64,000 nucleotides of DNA from Brachionus koreanus (Eukaryota > Rotifera > Eurotatoria > Ploima > Brachionidae): assembly GCA_016987375.1 (NCBI GenBank), contig PJRA01000506.1:63854-127853 (forward strand). The letters run 5' to 3'. The position numbers and the translations under genes are program-made. Positions 1 through 11,831 of this stretch are shown here, in pieces. The stretch's first letter is position 1. Every line of letters begins with the position of its first letter. The notes under the pieces were generated by a model. That model was not told the DNA's origin, ran no database searches, and was given only the letters and a program-made list of their open reading frames with translations.

Positions 1-713
1 AGACTTTGACTTTTGGTGCAACTAAGTATGTTGCACTTACAGAACTAACTATAAGCCTTCAGGAAAAAAGTTCTTAGAAAAGTTTTTAAAAAAAAGTTTT
101 TGGCATTTTTTTTTGTATAATTTGTTTATCTTGTACCAAATTTCACAAAACTATCAAGTGCCTGTTTTAAAGTAAATAATTGAGTAAAAAAAATTTATTT
201 TGTTTATAAATGACTATGATTAATATATGTTAAAATGCTTTTAAGTAAAAATAGGATATATAAAGTCATTTAATCCAGAATTATTACATTCGAAACACCA
301 TTCAAATATTATGAAATTAATATGAGTCAGATTTTTCTACTTTCTACTTTTGACAACTGTTTCCTGAAAGAAGTATTTTCTCTATGAAAAATTTATTTAT
401 TTGTTTTCTTAACAAGCTAAAGCTCCTTTAGATTAATATAAAAAATAAATTATAATCAAAATACATCTGATTAGTTATGTATCACTAGCTTCTATGTCAG
501 ATCAAATTTTTTTTGTCAAATAGCAAATTACAAACAATTATTATTTTTTATTTAAAACTAAGGGTTAGCGAAAAATCTATTTTTAGTCAGATATATTTAA
601 TTAAATGGGTTTTATTTAAAAAATCAATTGTAAAAAAATCAAATTGATTTCTTTTGACTAGTTCAACTAATAAAAGGAATATTTTTATGTAATTTATTTA
701 ATTTATTCTTGGA
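1..713. repeat. Gene-free AT-rich flank with a dispersed repeat copy (about 1-165)
   Basis: I see no coding signal here. The first 165 bases match a second copy at about 16410-16550: both contain a stretch reading roughly agact-ttt-g-tg-aact-agtatgttgca-ttacaga, and both end in a taccaa-ttcacaaaac block. A reversed partial copy lies at 36236-36355. This makes it a member of an interspersed repeat family of unknown class. The rest is low-complexity A/T sequence. Confidence 0.55.
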
Positions 714-3700
714 TTAACTATTAACTATTGCTTTAAAAACTTCAGAATGCATTGTCAGAACATTCGGATTTTGACTCCAATTTAAAATTTTAACTATTTT
801 TGCATTATTAATAATATCATTTAGTTGATCAATTACCACAATAATATAATCTGTGTCACTCTTTTGCTTAGTCTGAATGTATGAATCATATTCATTTTTT
901 GTAATATAAAAATTTCCCTCCCACTCGCCACCAAATCCTTTAATTTCAATAAGACATTTTTTCCCATCTGATGAAAATATTTTCTTGTAATCGAAATCAA
1001 TTTTAAAATTATAGCCAAGTTTCTCGTTATTTGAAACAAAATTCTCAAAAGATCCCGGATAAACAATTTCCAAAAATTGGTTAAAAAACAATTTAGCTTT
1101 TCTTCCAATTTCTATCATTTTTTCATATGATTTAATATATTTCTGTTGATTCAAATCAGTGTAAAGACCATTTATTTTAGGTATGCTATCTAGAATTTGT
1201 AAAACTCTTTTTTTATATTCACTTTCTATTGTAGATTTAGATATGTTGAATATTGATCCAATTTTTGATTTGCAGTTTGCTACTTGAAATGATATTTGGT
1301 CCATATTGAATAAGGTATCCTCAGTCGATCCATTTGACCAGTTTTCTGATTCTTGTTTCAATTTATCAAAAAACTTATCCATAATCTTCATGCATTTATT
1401 AAGCTTGTATTCAACTTCTTCAGGAGGAAAATTAAGACTAAGCAATGCGTATAGTCCCGTTTCGTAAATTGATAAAAACTCATTCTTTTTAGAATATTTA
1501 GTTGAACATATCAAAGTATTCTTGTCTATAATAATATAATCAAATGAATGCAAGCTAAGAGTTTTTAAGTTAGTGTCTAAATTAAAGTCTTTTATAGGTA
1601 CCAAAAACGTGTCGTAAACCAAATCAACTCCAATATAAACTACATTCAAAATTTGGACATTTTCTAATCCAGTCTCAGCCTCAATCATTTGATTTATCAT
1701 TGGGTATACTATTTCCATATTGTTGGTTTGATGAGAAACTTTTATCAAGCAATTAGGTTCCAAATAGATGCATCCAATTATTGACATAATAAATGGGCAA
1801 TTTTTCGCAATTTCACAATCACATACAAAGTATGTACTTGAATTTTCTCTTTGAAACAAATTATTTATTTGATTGTTTAATGATGTAACCAGGATTTTTT
1901 CTTTTAAATTTTCACTCTGTATTAACTTCTGATCACAGGTCAATATCGGCAAAGATTTCAATTCATCTAGATAATCCCCTAATGAACTTTCAATTGTTGT
2001 TTTTAAATTTAATCTGATTTCCCAAGTAATCGGCTGATTAAAATTTGCTTTTTCTCGAAGTAAATTTTCTAAATAAAAATATATTGATTTTAAATAACTC
2101 ATTCCGGAGTAGGTTAAATCAGCTAAAAAATTTCTATTAATAAAATTATTTGAATCCAAACTGATTATATTTATCAATTCAATTAAATCGTTAATGTCCG
2201 GTTTATTTTTAAACCCTAATTTAAACATTAAACTTTCAAAATCCAAAAACTCTTTATTAACATTTTGGTTGATAATCACTTTGTATTTTGCAAGTGTGTC
2301 TATTATTGCATTTTTGGGATTAATATAAACTTGATTTGAAGAATAGAATTCTTTTTGTCCATTTTGATTTTTCAAACAAATTATCTTTTTGTTTTCTATT
2401 TGATCATTAACAAAAGATTCAACTGAAATTTCATTTAACTTTTTAAACCATTTGATATATTCATCAAAACATCTATTATTTTCAATTACTAATGTTTCCA
2501 ATGCACTAATACATAAACTAGAATTAAGTTTTGTTTTGATGCCTAATTTTTCAGCTAATAAAATAGCACTATCAGGAATCTTGATAAAATGTGAATTAGG
2601 TAATTCTAATGAATTAAGATGAATAGTTTGGTGTCGAACAGAACATGAATTGATTGAGCATTTTATTGGCAGAATTTGCTTGATGAAATCGATAATATTT
2701 TCATTTAATTCGAGAATTTCCAAAGCCAATTTTGTTTCCCTTTCATCATAGCTTTGAAATGGTCGAAGAAAAGTGTCTGTCATTTCAAAAAGACTCGATT
2801 CAGGAAGATAAATTCCTAGTTTGATAAAAAAATACTCCCATTCTAAAATTTGATAATTTGTCAAAGATTTTACTGGTAAGTCAATTATTTTGTCGTCTTT
2901 TATCATTGAAGATAAATTAAAACAAAGCAAGGTTGGAATTTTGGCAAATTTAAGTGGCAAAAAACCATTTGTAACTGGTACAAATAAAGATAAAACATCA
3001 TTTTGATTACAAATATCCAAATTTTTCTTCACAAATTCTAAATCTTTCCAAATTAAACGAATGTTTGATTCAATATTTTTTATTCCACTCATATGAATTG
3101 ACAAAATAATTTCAAACATATTCTCTCGTTCAATGTTAGCAATATTTAAAAAATTCAAATACTCAGTTTCGTTTTTATTACGAGTTTCAACGATTGAAAT
3201 TTCTTTTCTCCAAGATACTAGATCACCACTTAAGTTAGTAAAATATTCAACATTTTCTTTTAAATTAGTCAATTGTTGGTTCTCATTTCTAAAAAGAAAA
3301 CATAAATATGCATTAATAAAAATACTATTAATATATACAATTATTAATTTATAACTTTTTTAGAATAAAATTTATGTCTGAATAACCATTTAAAACTTAG
3401 ATAAGAAAAATAGATTTTGGCTTTTAGCTTGTAAAGCGTTAAGAAAATCTTTAGGCTGGTCTTTTTGAAAAAAGGTTCCAAATCTAGCGAGTTTTTAATT
3501 TTTGCACTTAAAATAAAGGGATTTTTGAAAGGTTTCATAAAAAAATTATCTTGCCAAAAAATATATTCGGTATTTAAAAAAAATAACCCTAAAAAAATCA
3601 AAATGGTTTTGTTTAATTTTTAAATTTATTTTTTTTTAAATTTAATTCTATCTTGAATTTATCTTGAATTGAAAAAATAATAAAACTTTTTCATTTATTA

Positions 3701-6700
3701 TTTTTTCAATTTAATGTCTAAGTGATTGACTGAAAGAATTAATATATAAAAATATGAAAGCAAATATTTTTAATTTATAATCTTAGGAAGAGTGTTCTCT
3801 ATATGGTTTAAATAATTTTCAAAGAATTTGAAATTTGAAAATTTAAGAATTAATTTTGGAACTATTGGGATATTAATTGAAATGACATGTTTTTTTTCGA
3901 CTTTTAAGAATAGATCTCTTTAAAAATAAATGATTATGACCATTTTAAAAGAAAGAAGAAAGAGAGGGGCTATACTTTTGTTTCGATGTTTCTATTAAAC
4001 AATTAATCAAATAATAAAATTATAATATAATTCTTTTTTTAAATCTTCATAAAAATAGTGTAATTTTTGGAGTTTATTTTTTATGATTTTATCCATTTAG
4101 AATTATGTTCAGCACTTGGCTATGCTTTGCTACACATGAATATTTGTAATTACGCATCAAATTTTAGTCATACTTCAATTAATTAGACTATATTTTATTA
4201 AATTGTAAATTTTGAAGCTCATTTAATTTATAAGGGACTCAAAATTTTTTCATTTTTTTGAGAATAGAAACTTAATACTGGTGCGGGATTACTATTTCTT
4301 TCATTCCTAAAAAGCATAGGATTTAAATTTAAACTATAATAATATTTATTAAGTAATCAAAATTTATAAATGTTAACTTTACCTCAACTTTTCTCTTAAC
4401 ACAAATATTTCAAATTTTGTTGTATCAACAAACGTTTTGTTAGATAATAACTCATAAAAAAAATCACTCCACCACTGACTTGAACGGCTACCAATCCATT
4501 CTTTAATTTTGTCATTTTGATTATTTATATGAAAAAAACTTAGAATGTCTTCTATTGAAACTTTTTTTATATCTAAAAAATATTCCAATTCCATATTGCT
4601 AATATTAAAACTTTCAACAATTTCTATATTCATATAATTTAAAACTTCATCTGAAACTTCTAGCCTTGATTGAAGATCTTTATTTCTCAATCGTTTAAAT
4701 CCAATATCAACTTCCTGTTTTAAATAATTACCAATTTTGGTCGAAAAATTACACCACCACTTATTCAAGCGCTCTTGAGACGGTAAAATATAAACTAAAT
4801 TTTCTTTTAATATCTTATCGTTACTGATTATTTTACAATACATATCCGCAAATGAGTCACGAAGAAGATCATTATATTTACATATTTTTAAATTTTCTCT
4901 GTTAGTGACCAAACTCCAGTGAGTATTTATCATAAAGGGCCAACGAATATTTTCTTTTTCAACTGGGAAGAAAGAATAAACAGAAAAATTGTTTAAATAT
5001 GGCAATTGATTTGGAAAAACAATCGAAATTTTAATTTTATCACAGGATAGCTCTTCATTTTTGACTAAATAATCATCAATTTTAATTAATTCATTGTAGA
5101 CTCTAAATTGTGATTTTTCATTTCCATCTTTTAGCTCAACAAGCTCAAAATGATCAAACTTTTTTATGTCTCTTTTTATCTGCTTAGATTTCATAGTAAT
5201 TTTGTCCTCTAAAATTAAATTCTTCAAATTATTTGTAAATATAAGAATATTGGGGTCTAATAAATTAAAAATATTCTCATTAAATATAAAACTATGTTTA
5301 AACTTTAAATAGATAAATGTGTTCATAGATTCATTTTCAGTTACAATGTTTTGAAGTGAATCTGGTAATTGTTCCATATAATGAGGAGTGATGTAGCTAA
5401 GCTCATCTTTCTCTTTTAGAAAATAAAACTGCCAGAAAGGTTTGGAGTATATGACTGGCTCATTACATATAGAAAAAACAGATTTAAAACCCAGACCTTT
5501 GTTTCCAATGTTTAATCCTTTTAATTTCCTAGACTCGGATATACTACAAATGCTCTGTATATCTGATGAATCAAATCCTTTTTCATTACTGCAAAACGTA
5601 ATCGAATCTTGGTCAATAATTATTTTTAGACATGGACTTTGGTCAAATTTGGCATCATCAGCATTTTGAATTAGTTCATAAATAAAATGATATTTCGACG
5701 TGTATAAATTGTCTGCTAAATGCTTTAATGAATTGCAAATTAAATGACGAAAGTCGCTAATATTCTCATATTTATATTCGATGTTTTGAATAAATTTTTT
5801 GGCATTAAATGCCGAATTTATAATATTTTCATCAATTTGAGAAAATTTTAATTTGGGTAATGATTTTTTAGGAAATTTTGATTCTTTTTGTGTCCCATTA
5901 TTCAAATTCTTATCAGTTGAAGCTTTTAATTTTTCAATGTAAACCATGTTATCATTAGTCAATTGTTCAATTTGATTAGTAAGCTCTTCGATTTTTGTTT
6001 TTTTTTTATGCAATTCTTTTTTGATATTTTCAAGCTCGATTTTCATTTGGTTGTTTTCAATCGAGAAGTTAATTTGATCTTTATTAAAATTTATAAAATT
6101 TTCGATTGATCTATTTTTTTGCTTCACAAGTAGATATTTGCGATAGCTTTCAACTAGACTTTTTTCCATATTATCTTCATCTTTAGCTTCACCGTGTTCA
6201 TATTTAATGAAAAAGTCAATTTCATCCACAAAATGATAGGACTTAACTGTTCTGAAATAATTTTTTTCGCCCAGCAAAATCAAAATGTTTAAAGTTTCAT
6301 ATACCATTAATATATAGGGCTTTGAAAGCTCGCCAAGAGTTTCCAGACAAAAATTCATTAAAATCAGTGTTTGACTTAAATATTTTTCAATTTTAATTTC
6401 GCTTAATATGCTATTTTGAATAATTTTTGTAATTTCACCTAAAATAAATACAAGTTGGGACAATAATCTTACCTGAAAATTATGCTTTGTTTTCCTAATG
6501 CTTTGAATACCCAAGTCAAAAAGAGTCAAAAGAGTACCAAAATCATCAGTTTTGATTCTTATCCAATTATCAGGTGAGCTTTCAAGTATTTCATTTAAGA
6601 CAATTATGTTTAAATATTTGTATTCCGAATTTAATTTTGTAACATCATCATAATTTGTGAATGAAAAAATGATATGACATGAACAAGTTATTATTTGAAG

Positions 6701-7831
6701 TAGTTTTTCCAGCAGATTGTTTTCCCTCTCGATGGATTTACAATAGAAATTGAGCTCTTTTGACTTTTTAAATTCTGAATCTTTGAACATTGTATAAATA
6801 AGTTCAGTGGCTTTTGTCTGAATTGTCATATTTGAGTTAGAAAGCATTTTTACCAAAATACGTGTGTACTCTGGATCTTTAAGAACTTTAAGTCTATTAA
6901 TTGAATTATTTGTAATATAATTAAGGATATCAGCTAATCCAATTAGTCTATAAGAATCAACATTTTTGCAATAATAGTCTATTTCAGTCAAAATTTTCTT
7001 GTACGGCACTTGTGAATTTGAGAAATTTGTACTTAATATTTTTTTAAAAGAATTTCTTTCTTCAGCTATGTATTTATATTTAAAAGAAAATAGATCTATT
7101 AGATTATCAATGGCTCTATTTTTTCTATTTCTATTTAAGCAATTTAAATCACTTAGATATTCGTTAATTTTGCTTGAATATTGTCTAAAATATATTTTTC
7201 TGAAATTATCGAATGTTTGCCAGATTTGATCTGAGTTGCGTACTGGCAAGTTTTTGTTCAATTCTTTAAAAACATAATTTGATTTTAAAATAAATTTTTT
7301 TTCGATCGAAAGACCTTTATTTAGCCAGAAGCTTATTTGTTTTAATAATTCCATGGTATCAGAATGCGGTCTTGAAAAGTCCAGAACTAAAAATCTGTCT
7401 TCGCTTAGATTACTATCGAGAAATTCTAATAGAGATTTAGATTCTTTGACAAAACAAGGCCACAAATAGTCTCTATACTTTTCGTATGAAATTCTGTTCA
7501 TTATTGATTCGGAGAAAAAATTTTCTTCTGATAAGTGAATATAAATAATCATATCACAATCAAATAGAATGGGCTCACATTCTGAAAAATTAGATGAAAA
7601 TACAATTTTTCGTTTTGGTTCATTTTTAAGATTTTTTAATAGTTTATCGTCATCAAAATTAAAATTTTCTAATATTATACTTTCACCTAAATATTTTATA
7701 CAATTGTTAATTATAGAATTCGTTACAAATAAATCTTTGGGACCAAATATTAGTATAAAACCAGAGTCCTTATAATGAAATCAATTAAAATTAAAAAAGT
7801 TTTATTCTTATTAAATAATTACTTCATTCAT
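714..7831 (-). CDS. NO VEIN-like protein: sacsin-type GHKL ATPase with C-terminal DUF3883-like domain
   Basis: Three exons, complement(714-3288, 4383-7768, 7823-7831), give about 1989 aa. The large open frame ends exactly at a donor (TTGAG|gtaaag). The downstream frame opens after tttttag with one base that completes the split codon, so both frames form one gene. Upstream, the frame stays open to an acceptor at 7768; a 9-base first exon (ATG AAT GAA|gtaatt) joins in phase and is the least certain part. Residues about 80-560 are helical and ARM/HEAT-like. A coiled coil follows, then the ATPase (about 660-920) with ELIQNADDA, NEKGF and IGNKGLGFKS, matching the N, G1 and G2 boxes of sacsin/NO VEIN HATPases. 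The last ~110 residues (GYNFKID, then CLIEIKG, then FYITKNEYDSYI) resemble DUF3883 of NO VEIN C-termini, a restriction-endonuclease-like fold. Plant NO VEIN acts in vascular patterning; animal function is unknown. Family call firm, function not. Confidence 0.8.
3289..4382 (-). other. Long phase-2 intron of the NO VEIN-like gene
   Basis: Begins gtaaag and ends ttttctttttag on the minus strand. Joining AG with A restores an arginine codon and keeps the frame. The 1094-base interior is AT-rich; I see no coding signal in it. Confidence 0.75.
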
Positions 7832-8264
7832 TTCTTTTTATTTAGTTTTAATTCTTTTGTTAGTAAAAGTCAAAAATTCTTTTTTTTTTAACAAAATTTA
7901 TTATATTTTAACAAAATGTCTTTAAGTTAAATTATTTATTTAAGATAATTATTTTTGGATAATTTATAGCAACATCTTATCAAAAATATTATAAAAATTT
8001 TATTTTATTATGCCATAAATAATTTTGATCAAATATTTATTTTTAAATTCTAACAATTATCAGTTGAATAAAAATCACAAGTTAAAAGCTTTTTTTTTTT
8101 GAATTATCTGTGTCACAATATAAGTATAAAATAGCAATAATTATTTTTCTTATTACCATTTTAAAAAGTATTGAACCATTATCTTTTGATAGTTAGTGTG
8201 TATTAAGAAGAATTTTATTTTCATTTTGATGATTTATTTTTTTCTTTTTGGCTATCGAAAAATG

Positions 8265-8824
8265 GATATACTTTAAACATAGACTTGTCAAGACTACATC
8301 GGGTGTAAATCACAAAAATTATTTTTAAAAAAAATTTTTTTAATTATTTCATTTCTGTTTACCTTTATTTAATTATACAATATGTTTTTATTAAAAAAAA
8401 TCGTCTTCATATTAAAATTATAGATAAAAAAATACATTCTAATACACCCAAAAACAACCTTGTATTTTTCGTGATATACCTTAAAAGCTTATAATATTTT
8501 CTTAAAGGGCATAAAAATACATATTAGAAAATTTATTTTTTATAACTAAAATAATATGATTTTGCTATGAAAAAATGGAAAAATATTGCTATAGTAAATT
8601 TTTGTAGTTTTTTTTTAATTCTTGTAAAACATCAAAATTTATTTTTATTTATTTATTATTTCAATGAACGCCTTTAAGGCGATGTTAAAAAAGAAAACAA
8701 AAAAAATTAAATAAAATATTATGGTTATATCACGAAAAATACAAGGGTGTTTTTGGGTGTACTCGAATGTTTTTTAGTAAGTAGTCTTTTTCAAATCTTG
8801 ACGAGTGAATGTTTTAAAGTATAC
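8265..8824. mobile_element. Decayed inverted-repeat element (MITE/foldback-like), about 560 bp
   Basis: Inner arms at 8443-8480 and 8723-8761 are near-perfect reverse complements (about 38 bases, two or three differences) containing ttttcgtgatata and acacccaaaaac. Similarity continues outward: gatatactttaaacat near 8265-8280 plus cttgtcaaga at 8284-8293 match the reverse complement of 8796-8824. The left arm carries extra sequence between its inner and outer blocks. No transposase frame lies between the arms, so it would be non-autonomous. I did not find clear target-site duplications. Confidence 0.65.
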
Positions 8825-10659
8825 GTAAAAAATAGTTTATTTTTTTCAATAAAAAAAAAACAAATTAAAAAAAAAACTATGATGAATTATAATACAATAA
8901 GATTTATAACACTAGAAAATCTACGGATATTTAAACTTTTCTCAAATCCACCGTGAGTTTTCCTAGTGCCATTAATCTTAATTTTTTTATATTATTGTTT
9001 TTGAAAATTAATCGTTTTTTTTCTCTATTAAAAAAATAAAAACAAAAAAGTATAAATATTTCAGAAAATAAATTTATTCCTTCTTTTATACTAGCTTCTT
9101 ATAAATTAACAGACTATTTGTCATGGCACGATTAAGTTGTATATTCTGACTAAAATTATATCCTAAAATCAATAAAAACTGAACGACCGAAACAAAAGCA
9201 AAAGAAAAATAAACTTTAAGTGAGCTAATATTTTAATCCGATTGATTCTTTTGAAATTGCATGTTAATTAAAGAAATAAGAGGCAAAATGGCACAAGCTA
9301 AAATTCACTGTCAATTAAAAAATCCAGCCAAACTTTTGGGTATTTTTGACTCGATTAAGCATGCGATTCAAATAATTTAATTAGAACTAGTTAAAATATT
9401 CACGTAAAGCATTTAAATTAAATACTTATTTTTTAAATATCAATAATTTATTTCAATTTTTATCATTACTTAACAAAATTAAATTAATGAATATTTTTAA
9501 AAATTGTATTATAAAAAAGAGCTAAATTATTTAGACTTTAATTAAGAAAAATTTGAAGCTTCAAAAAAAATTAATAAAAAGGCGTCTTCTTTATTTGAGC
9601 GAAGTGAGATATCTAATAAAAAAATATATAATGATAGCTCTCTCTTTGTCAAACACAATTGATCTAATATCATGAATTCTATTTGTATCTAAAGGTTTCT
9701 TTACATCATTGCTATTTTTCCCTTGCATTATATTCATTTGATATTTTAATAATTTAGACTTTCTGAAAAGTCTGATCACCAGATTCGTAGCAAAACTTCT
9801 TTTTTACTTATTTACATAAAGTATTTACAAATTTTTTTTCTTTTTTATTAGCTTTAAAAATTGTATTATAAAAAACAATAATAAACATTGACACAAGCTT
9901 TAAAAAAGCTTCCAGGTCAATAAGCTGTAATTATGTGAGCGCGCATCGTTTATGGATAGCAAATTGGTAAATACGAAAAAGGTCAATAAGAAGAAGTTCT
10001 TCACAGAGTAGTTAATAATGCTGAATTCAAAGTTTTTGATTTCTTTTTTATTTTTATGGCATTTTTTTTTAAATATTTTTTGATATATACATCTTTTAAA
10101 AATAAAAATCGTACATATTAAATTGAAAAAATAAATTTTAAAAAATTTTATTTCTTCATTAATGGTAAAATGAACTTTTGCAGAATTTTATCATAGTCAT
10201 AATAATATTCTTTTACTTGTTATTAGTAAAAATTAAAAATTAAAATATTAGTGTTACAGTTCTTTCTCAATTTTTTATTTATTACCATATTTTGTGACAT
10301 TTTTGAAATATAACAAACATTTTACAAATTTTACATGATTAAACTTTTATGCCATGAAATGTGACCTTTGTTGTGATATTTGAAATTTTTATAAAAGAAA
10401 AATTTTTAACTTTCCTTATGAAAAAGCATATTGAAGCTTATCGATTTCGAAGCATATAGATTTATGTTTATTTGTATGCATGAAATTAGCATGTGTCAAT
10501 CTCTTGATATCGTTAAAATTTGGTCTCAATAGTCACACAAATTAATGTCATGAATAAAAATATTTTCCCAAATCAAAATCCAAATGCCTAACCTACTAAA
10601 GATTACTAAAAAAAAATCTTTTATAAAGAAAAAAAACCTGCTGAGTTGAATTTGCCATG

Positions 10660-10790
10660 ATAAATCCTTTATTTAAAAATAAAGGTGATAGATCAGATAT
10701 AAAGAACTATAGCGTAATATCAGTTCTTTCTCTAATAGCAAAAATATTGAAAAGCATTTAACGGAACAGATATGCATATATTTTGAATCA
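10660..10790 (+). mobile_element. Relic of a non-LTR retrotransposon reverse transcriptase
   Basis: The frame starting at 10660 reads NPLFKNKGDRSDIKNY followed by ISVLSLIAKILKSI and then a stop. This matches the conserved RT block of LINE elements (P-x-K-K-G-D-x-x-x-x-N-Y-R-P-I-S-L-L ... K-x-x-E-x-I). The frame continues after the stop as RNRYAYILNQ. No further RT motifs can be read, so it is a short, dead fragment. Confidence 0.75.
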
Positions 10791-11831
10791 AATAAGATTT
10801 ACTTTAATTGATGACATGATTTTAAATTTAAAAAAATTCTGTAATTTTAATTTTCAAAGCTTGCTTTTAATTAATCAGTCAAATTTAATAGAAAAAATTT
10901 TTTTATTAAAAAATACTTTGTAAGAGTCCAATTTTTTAAGACCTATAATCTCCTTTGTTTTTATTATTGCTCTTTTCTTTTGTTTCATTTTTCAAAGAAA
11001 ATTACTAAAGAATTTCAATTAATTTAGCATAATACTCTTAAATTTAAAATTTGAATCAAATTAATTTTGTAAGAATGATTACTTTTTCTTATAAGTGTGT
11101 ATTTTATTCAAACCGCCCTCTATTTTAAAATAAAGATTAATTCGGGAAGTAGAGGAAAAAAATTTGAAAATTTTTATTCAAAATCTAGAAATTTCTTTGT
11201 GATCAAGAGATGAATGTTAAAATTTTCAACATTAAACCTTTTGAGTTTCAATAGTCTATTTTTATTTTTTTAAAATTTAGTTCAAAATTTGAATATTTAA
11301 CATAAAAACCTTGCTCTTAAATTTATTTTATAATTTAAATAAATAAAATGCTAATTAGTCTCTTTAGAGATGTGCATTAGCCTGTTGATTAACTTTGAAG
11401 TTAAAAGTTGAAATTTTTTAAAAAATTTAAATTAATCAAAAACCTTGAGAATAAAATATTCGATAAAAATTTAATTTTAAAAATTAGAATTTAAATAAAA
11501 TTCTTGATTAATTTATGAACCGAAATATTTTATTTTCAAGATAGATAAAAGAACACTCATTTTAAAGATCTTATCATCATTAGTAACGATATAGTTTTAT
11601 CTTTTTTGTGAAATATCAACTTTTAACTACAAATTAATTTAAGAAAAGAGTTTTAAATTTTTGAGGTTTTGTTACTTTTGATTTAAATATTTTTCTAATT
11701 TTGTTCTAATGTATATCTTTTTTAATTAATTAATAAAAAATTATAAAAAATTCGAAAAAAGAAAAATTTCAATAAAAATTCATTATTCAGCAAAAGTCAG
11801 CAACAAATTCGGATAAGCCTCAGCCAGCAAG

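Larger units (their letters stand above)
7832..11831. other. Intergenic region between the NO VEIN-like gene and the dehydrogenase
   Basis: About 4 kb without a supportable gene. It holds a decayed inverted-repeat element (8265-8824) and a reverse-transcriptase relic (10660-10790). The remainder is A/T-rich simple sequence. Short open frames near 9591-9779 (minus) and 8747-8956 (plus) have no recognisable family; the second lies inside the inverted-repeat element. Confidence 0.6.

Noticed and set aside
4379..7552. Separate 1057-aa gene starting at ATG 7552
   Set aside because: The frame is open 72 codons further upstream to an acceptor, and its 3' end is a splice donor that joins in phase to the 714-3288 frame.
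7569..7775. Plus-strand open frame opposite the 5' part of the NO VEIN-like gene
   Set aside because: It is the antisense shadow of coding exon 2.
8747..8956. 69-codon plus-strand frame
   Set aside because: It lies in the arm of the inverted-repeat element and ends in poly-A-derived lysines.
9591..9779. 62-codon minus-strand frame
   Set aside because: No family motif, no splice context and basic low-complexity content; could be element debris but cannot be supported.
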